NCBI GenBank assembly: GCA_029204225.1
Contig: CM055110.1
Location: 37,049,802-37,113,801 of the forward strand
DNA length: 64,000 nucleotides
Direction: 5' to 3'
Source: Diphasiastrum complanatum
Lineage: Eukaryota; Streptophyta; Lycopodiopsida; Lycopodiales; Lycopodiaceae
Part shown: piece by piece, positions 1 through 9,495 of the stretch
How the letters are laid out: each line of letters opens with the position of its first letter
Numbering within the stretch: position 1 is the first letter of the stretch
The notes under the pieces: generated by a model
Seen by the model: only the letters and a program-made list of their open reading frames with translations
Told to the model about the DNA's origin: nothing
Database searches by the model: none
Program-made: the position numbers and the translations under genes

Positions 1-330
1 CTGTATGCCTTCGTCCTCTCGTCATAACCGACGAAGATACACTTGATTGCTTTGGCATCAAATTTCTTTCGCTCCTCCTTTGGCACATGTACATAGGCCT
101 TATATCCATTGACACGAAACTTGTCGATTTTTGGCTTTATTTCTGTAAATGCTTCTTTGGGAGTCACATTTGGAACCGCAACTATAGGACTCCTGTTTTT
201 CCACACTGCACGCTTCCGACCAAAGTGAATCGGTCAAGCCCATTTGCTTCATCATGGAGCATGCACTCTCCATAATAGTCCTGTTTTTCCTTTCAGCTAC
301 ACCATTACTATGCGGCGTGTGTCATAGGCT
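1..330 (-). pseudogene. Ty1/copia integrase fragment
   Basis: Reverse-strand translation gives the C-terminal half of a copia integrase. A degraded AERKNRT-like motif lies near 270-290, followed by a segment matching the usual core end, and then the conserved stretch with VHVPKEERKKFDAKA at about 50-110 and FVGYDERTKAY at about 1-35. Several stops and frameshifts break the frame between 150 and 330, so this is a remnant. The window edge cuts the downstream reverse transcriptase. Family assignment is from motif recognition only. Confidence 0.8.
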
Positions 331-1258
331 AAAGGAGGTGAAAATAAGGGCAATTTGGATTTTTGAACTGTTTCTTCAGTGTGAAGAAACTTCACACTTC
401 AAAAACTTGAGACCCAACAATTATTTCAGTTTGAAGATTTCTAATGAAGTTGCAATGCACTTTGCACTTCAGACCCCTTCTTATGAAGTTCAAGTTGAAA
501 TCCAACAGATCCAATGGTCACCTAAGATCTGACTGCCTAGATCATTTCTTGGCCAGTTAACTTTAACCATTGATCACAAAAGTTTCAGATCCAACGGTCA
601 TGATCATTCAGGCGCATCAAGTTCTCTTCTTGAGAACACTTGTCCCTTCCAAACGCTACAGGATAGTGCGATTGACCGCGCATTCAGGCCCGCGACCTCC
701 CTCACACCATCTGCGAGCTTCTTCACGCTGATTTCCAGCGATGGCCGCCTTGCTGATCACCCTAAATCCTCCAATGCTCCACAGCCGCCCACGGCTTCTT
801 ACAGGCTGATTCTCCTTACTAGGGCGCCCTTCTCTAGCTCTTCACAGCCACAAAAACGGATTTGTATTGAGAGAAAAGAGCTTTTTCCCTTCTTGAATCC
901 CTAGTTGTCAAAGAAGATGTTTTTGAACTTTATCTGATCTTCTTGAGAATCTATCTGAGTAGCTGCCTATCCCTCTGAGGTCACCCTACAGCAAGCAATA
1001 TTTTGCTCCAAACCACTCTTCAAACGGTTTTCGATTGGATTCAAACCAATCACAAATGCCAAGCAAACCTTCGGAAGAAATTCCAACTTTAATCTTTGCT
1101 TGCCCTCTAATTCAGCCAACAATCTCTAGCCTCTGAATCTTCTTACAGTTTTGAGCTATTCCACGAATCTCTACAGACTCGATTTTGTGCTTCCTAGCCA
1201 ACAAACCATCATGAATTTGTAGCTCTCTGTTCTTGTCCGGTGATTCAAGCCACCAAGG
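331..1258. other. unassigned retroelement-flanking DNA
   Basis: No credible coding sequence is visible. The stretch lies between a minus-strand copia integrase fragment and a minus-strand primer-binding-site-like sequence, so it may be residual leader of a deleted element. Imperfect repeats of a CTTCACACTTC-like string occur near 380-500. Confidence 0.3.
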
Positions 1259-1270
1259 GCTCTCATACCA
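1259..1270 (-). promoter_or_regulatory. primer-binding-site-like sequence (tRNA-iMet type)
   Basis: The minus strand reads TGGTATGAGAGC, one mismatch from TGGTATCAGAGC, the copia primer site complementary to plant initiator tRNA-Met. This would place the 5' LTR of a minus-strand copia element to the right of 1270. I could not define that LTR's outer border, so the call is tentative. Confidence 0.4.
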
Positions 1271-1716
1271 AGTTAAGAAACACAGTTTAAACGCCCGACC
1301 GGATCAATCACCATAGCACAACATCAAGTGCAACAAGACAAGACAAGACAAAATAGCTCACCTCAAACTGTATATTCAACTACTCCGTAAGTACAAAGAT
1401 AAAGTTACTTAAAAGCACTCATAGGGCTCGTAAAAGAAAGACGGCCCGAGAACTAAGCACACGTGGTGCCGTCAAAATAAGAAAGCACTGTATAAGTCGA
1501 TCATTGCTATTTTAACTCTACTTGCATAACATCATCTACACAAGAAGATTCTCCAAAACATGTGAGTAAAACAAAGTGAGTCGCTTCCACTTGCTTACCT
1601 TTCTCTTGATCATCAAAGATATCAAAGATGTGAATATCTTCAGACCCTGAACCTCTGGAAATACTCCCTCTCAAGCATATGATCTAGATCCAACAAGATT
1701 TCGTCAATGCTTGATC

Positions 1717-2534
1717 TCAAATTTCCACAAAGATTAGTGAAAACAATGCCACCATCAAAAGATAGATTCCAAACTTTCCATCCAACATGAAGTAGAGTAG
1801 GTGAAGATGAGTATCAAACCTAATAAATCCAGCCCTCTTGAGTCCATAACAAACCTCAATAAGCTCACCAATGAGATCTCCCTTGCCTTGAAGAAATTGC
1901 CTCTCGATTTGATCCAAGTAGTCTTCTCCAACCAACCTTTTGTCATCTTGATCATGAGTGATCAGTTCATAATCATAGAATCCTTTGAGTTGATGAAGAG
2001 ATGTGAGATCCATGCCTTGGATCTTCCCAAGAACCAATCTTCCATTGCTCTTTCCTTCATAAGACTCCCGCTTAATGATTGCATCATAAGAAGTAGAAAC
2101 CTCAAAAACATTAGAAGCCATGCAAAAAATGATTAGTATCTTCAACATAAGGATTATTGAAGTATTCACTTTTATCAAACAAGAACTTCTACTCAATGAT
2201 TTAGGTAATGACTCATATAATAATGGTTCTTCCTCACTATCATTCACAATGACATCATTCAAAGTACATCCTAATTTGAACACTTCACATACTTCTCTTC
2301 TTCTTTACTTGTGACTATCTCCCTCACCAAGTCTCTTGATCGAACCATTTTATCTACTCTCTTTATGAAGACATGTGACTCCACTTGCTGGAAAAATGAT
2401 TTCTTGGAATCATAACAATGTAATGTAGAAGAACCACCTCCTTCATGCATGCACCTAGCAACATCTTTTTCCATATGATCAAAGAAATCATTAACAACAA
2501 TCATCCAACATGCCATTAAGTATAACCTGAACAA
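1717..2534 (-). CDS. unassigned ORFs (188 aa and 87 aa) downstream of a copia gag
   Basis: Two overlapping minus-strand reading frames, 2534-2271 and 2283-1717, follow directly after a truncated copia gag. The second is open for 188 codons with no copia protease, integrase or RT motif. I do not recognise either product. A short stretch containing IRFDTHLHLLY near 1790-1830 has a close relative at 8340-8400, also on the minus strand and also beside retroelement gag. They may be transduced host sequence or spacer that happens to be open. No start context or splice evidence settles this. Confidence 0.3.
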
Positions 2535-3045
2535 GTTCTACATCCTTAATGCTTTCATCAATACATGCTAACTCATCATTGAATGTTTTAACTCTCGAAA
2601 CAAAAGCATGAGTACTCTCTTCCTTCTTTTGCAAAATCTGAAAGATTTTCCTTCTAAGAGTAAGCACCCTTGATGTAGACTTAGATTCATAAAGCTTCTT
2701 CAAAGCTTTCCAAGCCTCCAAAGATGATGTGCACTTACCAATCTCCTTGAGAAGTTCATTGGTAATATTCTTCTTAATCATGTGGAGAGCTCTTTTGGAC
2801 CTCTTATCATACCTCATTTGATCTTGTTGAGTTGCTGGTCTCTCCTCCAAACCTAAAACAATATTCAAAACATCATTCATCTCAAGAAGTGATTCCATCC
2901 TCACTTTCCACAATGAATAGTTACTTGAGGTAAGCCTATCATTGCCTTCCAACATGAATCCACCACTTGTAGCCATGTTGCAATGACTTGATCTTCTTCT
3001 TTCAACATGTTCCAATGCACATAGCACTCTCTTAAATGTCAACAA
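2491..3045 (-). pseudogene. Ty1/copia gag, truncated
   Basis: 184 codons match the N-terminal copia Gag pattern. The likely natural start is MATSGG, near 2977; then come SSNYSLWKVRMESLL, LEAWKALKKLYESKS and VLTLRRKIFQILQ, ending at VILNGMLDD. Gag would form the particle and bind RNA. The zinc knuckle, protease and pol that should follow are missing, because the reading frame leaves Gag homology right after LNGMLDD. A very similar Gag at 30091-30480 breaks at the same point. Confidence 0.85.
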
Positions 3046-5185
3046 ATGAACAATAATGGATCAAAAGAAAGGGCTGTAGAAAAAAAAAAAATGAAGACAA
3101 CCATGAACTTGCAAAATAAAGCAAGATCCTCACCCAACAAGTGGTGGTCAAAGCTCGACATTGCAAGGTTCCAAGACTGCAACTGTAGAACTATCAGTTC
3201 CTTCATCCTTTCACCAAGCATTCCTCATGTTTTCTTACCGTTATCAAACCGTCCATCCAAATCTGTTTCTACCACCAATTTTTGATGAATCCATCCCCTT
3301 GAGACTGATAATCAAAGTTTGTGCAACCTATAGATCGAAGGTTTTCCTTGAGACTCAAACTTCAACTGAGAGAAGAACCACGGAAACACCCAGAGGCAAA
3401 TGGAGAATACAGACCTCCATAAAGATAGAATCTATCAAGAAACCAAAGATGAAACCGTCAATGGCAGATACAAGTGACAAAACAAAGAGACACATGGAAA
3501 GCACTCGAGCATGCAAGTTGTGAAGCTGCTGAGAGCTCTCCGATTTTGAGAATGTCAACCAATTGCAGAAATAAGACATTATGGTTAAAGTACGGCAATT
3601 TGTGAAAAAACAGATTTTGTGATAAAGACTAGCAACAATAAGCACTTGGTTTTATGTAAGCGAACGAGGATCTACGCTTTTCCAAGTGACGATCGAAGAT
3701 GCCAATGCAAAGCGGAGCGACATCATCCAATATGAGTTGCAGTGGGTCCTGCAACACATTAGGGGTGGGATGATGTTGGCTGATTCAGACGAATCCCCAA
3801 GATACTCGGACAGAGCAACTCAAGAGCACCTTTCACCTTAGACCGAGGAGGTCTCTGAGAAGATGAGACTAATGAAGACTGAGAGTCGAGTATGAGAGCC
3901 GAGAAATACTAGCTAGGAAAGACATACAAGAACTGTGTAAGCTCATGGTAAATCCCGGAAGATGGAATGACCATGTAGGAACTAGTATTTCTAAGCAAAT
4001 GTAATAAATGCTAGTAGACCCCTCTTAAAGAAAGTAGAGTGAGCCACCTTTTGATGGTGAACTCTAGTGGATAGCATTATTCCACTTGTAATTTGTGAAA
4101 TGTGGAAATTCTACTAGGATGCCACCTAAGGAGCTCTCTTGCTTATTTAAGGGACTCCCTCTTTGTGAAGAGGAGCTTTTTGTGAATTGTATCAACTCCA
4201 TGCTGAAATGAGAAGAGCCTTCTCGAGTTTGATACATCCATTGAGCTCCTTGATCATGCTTGTTTCTTGAGTAATGCATTTATGATCTTGCCCTTCCCTC
4301 CTTTTGTGTGTGGTTGTGGATTGTAGAGTGGATTAGACTTGCTACTTTCCTAGAGTGGATTAGCTTTTTTTCTTGTTTGTGGATTAATGTAGGAACTAGC
4401 ATTCAGGTAATTCTTGCATATCTCTTTACAATCCAGTTCTTGATGTTCTTGGGATGTCCAAGAATCAATAGACTAGTCGGTTTCTTGATTCTTGGAGTTC
4501 TAACATGCTGTAGATTAGTTCTTGTTTCTTGATTTGTCAATTTATGCAAGTGTAGCTTAGTTTAGTAATGCTTAGGCTCTGATTCAGTTCGTTTTTAGGA
4601 GTGGATAGTTGTAGAATCTGCTGAATGTTCATTTGGGCTGCACTCTGATCTGTGAAGATGCACTCTGATCTGTGAATGAGCATTCTTGGCTTGCATCTAT
4701 GTATGAATGTAAGTGTGTTCAAGAGAGTTCGTCCCTGAGTAGTCCACTAACAAGCAGGACAAAAAATATACTACAATAACAATCTATCTCTTCTGCCTGG
4801 TTTGGCATCGTAATATTAAGAGCACACATAACGAATGCCCTGAAGCCTGGTAACAGGCAGAATACCAAGCCGTAGAAGCTGTAAGCAAGAAGTAAAAGAA
4901 CCGTAGTAAACAGATCCTTCGGACCTTTGGATCTGGAAACAATTATATGATGCTACCAGGCGCAGTAGGCATCGTTTTTGACGAGTGGAAGCAACCATGG
5001 GAAAAGGACGACTTTCTCTGGTTATGGGCCAAGTTATCTATTAGTAGAAAGGATGTCTCTGCTGGGGCATAAATCAGGGGAAATTCCAAGTCGTGCATTT
5101 CGGTTCAGCTGAGTTATACATCGGCTCTTCTGCTATGTATGCTCTTGAATATATTCGAATTAAAGAATTTCAATTTTTGTGAAAT
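3046..5185. other. gene-free repeat-like stretch, possible LTR near 4020-4560
   Basis: No ORF here resembles a known protein. Around 4140-4300 there is a promoter-like CTTATTTAAGGG followed by sequence typical of an LTR R/U5 region on the plus strand, but no second copy or TG..CA border was found in the window. The rest is unassigned. Confidence 0.25.
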
Positions 5186-5736
5186 GAAGACAACAAGCAA
5201 CAATTTTGGAAGCAAAAGTTGCAGTTCCAATTGTACAAACCAAAAGTTGTTGCGGATTTAGGCGCCTTTGATGATGCAGGTTTGCTGATCAATGTAAATA
5301 TGGCCTACCCAGAAATTTTTGGTCTTTATGTGGATTGGGAGCGAAACCTTGCTGATTACTTTGCAGAGATTCGACACAATCTGCAAGATCGAAGGAACTC
5401 ACTTCGTTATAAGCAATTTTGTATATATTCATTTTGGCAGTTTGGAACTTTTGAGGCAAAGACATTATTTTTCGTTCAAAATCCTTATGTTTAAGGTTCT
5501 TTTATAAGATTTTCAGCTTGCTATTGTAAAAAAATCACACTTCGTAGTGATTCGGATGAAGATATAAAGCTAACTCAGGAACTGTTTGATAAAACCTTGC
5601 TCTTGGTTAAGTTGGAAGAATTCGGCAACCTACCAGTTGGCCCTTATACGAAATCAAAAGAAGACTTGATGTTGATTGAGGCTCAACAAAATTTGGAGTT
5701 AGCCCAAAAACTACATGAAGAATTGAATCCTTCATG
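5186..5736 (+). pseudogene. unassigned ORF upstream of a polypurine tract
   Basis: One readable protein is split by a frameshift near 5495-5520. The first part (5219-5494) contains VADLGAFDDAGLL and YVDWERNLADYFAEIRHN. The second part (about 5530-5736) contains SDSDEDIKLTQELFDK and ends LAQKLHEELNPS followed by a stop. It lies about 300 bp before a purine tract and a possible LTR start, which is the env position of a plus-strand gypsy element. I do not recognise the family. Charged, helix-prone composition is visible. It may be an extra retroelement ORF or a captured gene. Confidence 0.35.
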
Positions 5737-6033
5737 AATATTCATTCTTGCTTATGTCGTGGTGATATTTCTATGTGATGCTGAATCTAGATCTTTGAAG
5801 TTTTGAAGCTGTTTTGAAGTTTGATTCCAGTTATCATCAATAATTCAGAGATCAAATTAAATCAACCTATTTAAAGAAACAGAAAAGGCACATATTCTCT
5901 AAATCAAAGAAATATCTAAAGGAGGAGCATATGACGAAATATCTTTCGCCTTAACAAAAATATGAAGAACAGAATGTTTCGCGAATGATCCTCGAAATAA
6001 AAATTATATGTTCATGAGGACGTTTCACATTTG

Positions 6034-6043
6034 AGGAAGGGGA
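6034..6043 (+). promoter_or_regulatory. polypurine tract of a plus-strand LTR element
   Basis: AGGAAGGGGA is followed within a few bases by TGTGATGCCACG, the arrangement expected for a plus-strand priming purine tract abutting a 3' LTR that starts with TG. The LTR (from 6046) appears to continue only to about 6240, where minus-strand gypsy sequence begins. Confidence 0.45.
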
Positions 6044-6045
6044 TA

Positions 6046-6240
6046 TGTGATGCCACGAAATTGTGTTAGGGCCTTTTTCGGCGGGGGATTGGTCCAGCCA
6101 AAAAGTCCTAAAAAAGTCAAGGGACAACAGTACTGATGCTGGTTATGCCCTACGTGAGTAACGGAGGTCCTGCCACATCCAATCCTGGGGGCTTCCTCTG
6201 TTAGCCCGTGCTCTCGAGCCATTGAGATTTTTCTAGGCTC
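6046..6240 (+). mobile_element. putative 3' LTR fragment
   Basis: Starts TGTGATGCC after the purine tract and contains GGCGGGGGATTGG. No second copy is present in the window to prove LTR status. The right border is inferred from the onset of minus-strand gypsy protease-flank sequence. Confidence 0.3.
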
Positions 6241-6259
6241 TCAGAAGTATGACTGTAAT

Positions 6260-8205
6260 AAGGGGGCTCTAGTACTTTTGATGCAATGATCCATGAGCTT
6301 TCTAGGGTCACGGTCCTGTAAAACCTTCTGATTGCTAATTCTCGCTAGGATCTCACTAATATGTCTCTCCCCATTGAATTCGACTTGCAGCTAGTAAAAA
6401 ATACTACATGGGCTTGACACCGATTTACTGCCTATGATGTGCTCGTGGGGTGCAAGTTATACACACCGCCTTGTTTGATAAGTGACGCTAAAATTTCCAT
6501 GACCACAACAATGATCACAAATTGCACTCCCACTATGTTTACTAGTATATTCTCAACTACACCTTTAGGTCACACATATGATTGATCAACTAGTTTGATA
6601 ACAAACTTTGTCGATTTTAGCCCCTGTAGATCCCATTTTTGATACAAGGTAGTGGAGATCAGATTTACATTGGATCTTCCATCTATCACTATCTCTTTGT
6701 TGTCGTGTCGATTGTGCTTGATTGCAAGGGTGATGTTGTGCTGCTCACTCTCCCATGCTACTCCAATATGGAGGACATTACTTGTCTCCTTTCATCCAAC
6801 ATAGTACAAGGGTTCTCTTGCTATTGATTCAGGTTCCATATTAAGCCATTCTGCCAAAATGCTCTTGGCTTGAGGTGCAATACGTAGGAGCTCTTTGATG
6901 GAACGTTCATTCTGCTAGATAGAATACTTGTGAGCAATTTTGGTTTTGGAACCTCAACTTATTCCATTTGAAGAGAGCCTCCTGATGGTGTAATTGATCA
7001 TTCAGATTCGATCTTTGTGGCAAAGTGATTGGTGGTGCTAGAATTTCTTGGGCTGGAGGTACTGCATGTTTGGACTTAGCTTGTCCAGCTTCCTCCACTT
7101 GCGCCTTTTGTATCCAATGGTGGATCCTCTGATATTGTCATCCTTCTTCTTTGGCATTTGAATATGGTCCTACCGCATAAGGTTGGTCTTTTGCCATTGA
7201 CACTGATGGTGGTGGGGTTGGGGCCACCTCCTTTCACTTTTGTGCTCGCGAAATTGCTAACATAGGAATGTGGGGAGTATTGGAGTTCTGTGGTTGCCTC
7301 CCGGGAGCAACCGTTGATTGAATGGTAATCAAATTTAAGAGCGTGCTTGCTCTAGGTCTTAGATGGACAATTTTTGGAGTGCCCATACCTGCATTCTCGG
7401 TAGAAGGGTGTATACATGCCCTTGTGAAGACATTCTAGAATAATTCTATGCCCTTCCCCGCATCTAGTAGCCGTAAATTCATCCACCTTGCCATTGAGGT
7501 TGTGCAATGTATGTCGCAAAATACCCGTCGACGGTTGGTGGATCGACTAATGGCTCATCAAGTCCAACACCACTATTGCTGCTCAGGCTGGGGTGATTCA
7601 TCGTGTTCTGCTACTATCAAGTTCACATGGGCCACTTGATTGTTGCTTGGCCTTGGTGTTGCTGGTAATGCCATGCATTGCTGATTCATTGGTGCTCCAA
7701 ACCGCGGTGCCACATTTGGTGCCTCTTGATGATATGGATAAGAGGTTTGGTACTGTGACCTCTTTTGTTATATGATCCTAGGATAAAATAGGCAGAATGT
7801 AGTTTCATGTGATGAAGCATTGCACAAATGGTAATATCGGTGTGTTTGTTTGAGATTTTGCTTCAAGACTAGACACTCGTTAGTAGTATGGTTATGAGTA
7901 CAAACTGGACACCATACATTCTCTCTTCTTGGATATTGTTGCTGATTTCGTTCTGGCATGGATGATAATGATGCAACAACTCCTTGCATGGCCTTCATTT
8001 TCTGGTCAAAATGAGTCGAAATTTGTTCCATTTGTTGTTTGTGTAGTTTTGTAATTTGTTCCATTAGCAGATCGTTGGACATATTGGAAGCGTTGGAGGT
8101 AGATGCGACTGAAGGAGTGGGATGGTGGGCTGACATATAATTGTTGCTTGTGTCATCATCATGGCCCTCATCCTCTTCCCTGATGGCGTCTTCCATTGCT
8201 TTATG
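6260..8205 (-). pseudogene. Ty3/gypsy gag-protease fragment
   Basis: In minus-strand order, 8196-7768 is the Gag C-terminal half, with MEDAIREEDEG, a glutamine-rich helix and two knuckles. The first knuckle is CPVC..H....C and the second is a full CX2CX4HX4C (CHLC....H....C). A degraded linker runs from 7760 to about 6900. Aspartic-protease sequence is at about 6480-6740, with VIDGRSNVNLIS where family members have D(T/S/G)G. The downstream segment VVENILVNIVGVQF parallels 37690-37740 of the plus-strand gypsy element, so both belong to one family. The protease lacks a clean catalytic DTG/DSG and in-frame stops follow. Confidence 0.75.
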
Positions 8206-8440
8206 CGCCTAAAACTTTCACTTTAGATGGATCTGATACAAATCTACCTACTAATGACTGTTGCGAAGGTTGGACTGGCAAGGGTTCTTTGTACTTTTTT
8301 ATAGTAAAATTGAGAAAAACATCAAGGACTTTATTCTTAATCTTTAAAGATAAATCCAAGTAGAATAGGTGAAGATGAGTGTCAAACCTAATCCTTGCTG
8401 CCCCTTTGAGTCCTTTCCAATCCTCTATTTTTAACATCAC
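8206..8440 (-). other. short ORF related to the 1.8-kb region
   Basis: A 79-codon minus-strand frame contains GLKGAARIRFDTHLHLFYLD, which resembles the segment near 1790-1850 at both DNA and protein level. Its other half contains PVQPSQQSLVGRFVSDPSK. It abuts the gypsy gag fragment. The function is unknown and it is probably part of a shared repeat. Confidence 0.3.
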
Positions 8441-8683
8441 CCCATATTTAACTAATACAAATATTTAAAGGAATATGAGATTGCCCCTAATTAGGAACTA
8501 CATAACCTAGCCCCGTGAGGAGAGGAGCCTCTTACATATTTGTTGCCTCAAGGGACCTTTATCCAATCCTCCTAAAATAAAAATGAAAGCATCCACAAGC
8601 TCCATGTTCGTACGTAAGAGGGCACTATAATGATCTTGATATTAGTTCTTACAAGATTAAGGTCATTATCTAATCGTATGCAG

Positions 8684-9254
8684 GTTGAGAGGCATCCTGT
8701 GTGGCAACAAAAGAAACTGAAACCATTTTGTGATGCCAAGGGCACCATGTCAGTGGGTGGTCGCCTCTTGGCGCTCCAGGAACTGTTTATGGTACACATG
8801 TTGTCCTAAGTAATCCTGTTATTCAAAGCATCGCAGAAAGGCATGGCAAGACAGCAGCTCAGGTGGGTATTCAGGGATTATCGCAGCCTTTCTCTTTTCG
8901 CTCTAGCTGAGAGGGCCTTTCTCACAGGCTGAGCTACACAAATGAGGTCTAGTATTTGGGTTGCAAATTATTCTGTTGTTGTCTGTTCATATGTCAGATT
9001 AAGTACCCTATTCTGAACAGTGCAGCCTTGCAGTTTGCTTTCAGGTGGCATTGCGGTGGGGAGTGCAGACTGGAGCTAGCGTGCTGCCCAAAAGCTTCAA
9101 TCCAAAACGAATAGCAGAAAACTTTGATGTATTCAGCTGGGAGCTATCTGAAGACGACATCACACAAATAAGTAAAATTGAGCAACGTCGATCTGTTCCT
9201 TGTGAGGTGTTTTGCAATCCCAATGGGTCTCCCAAGAACCCAGAAGCAGGATAA
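8684..9254 (+). pseudogene. aldo-keto reductase exons 4 and 5 (inverted half of a broken gene)
   Basis: Exon 4 (8684-8862) follows a TATGCAG acceptor and encodes VERHPVWQQKKLKPFCDAKG. It then suffers a 1-nt deletion relative to the intact gene near 8740-8760; the correct frame (SGWSPLGAPG) resumes after it. It ends at a GT donor. Exon 5 (9045-9254) follows TTTCAG, encodes VALRWGVQTGASVLPKSF and ends in TAA. This is the C-terminal third of an AKR, including the LPKS cofactor-phosphate-binding motif. Exons 1-3 are absent upstream on this strand but occur nearby on the opposite strand, so the two pieces are probably one split gene. With its frameshift it is not functional. Confidence 0.85.
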
Positions 9255-9495
9255 ACACATGCCAGAGCTTAAAAGTGAGAAAGGAAAGTGTTGATGACAG
9301 CTCTGGGACAGCTGCTTTCAGAATGCAGCGGATTTCGCAATTAATTTAACCAGAATGTGAACAACCCACTAATCTATGATTTAATGAAGAATGTCTAAAT
9401 TTGGAATTTGATCACAGTGAAGAATTTTATTCCACCGAGCTTTCAACCAAGCAGATTCAACTACTTTGATGACGGTTCAGAGTGTCCTGCAATAC

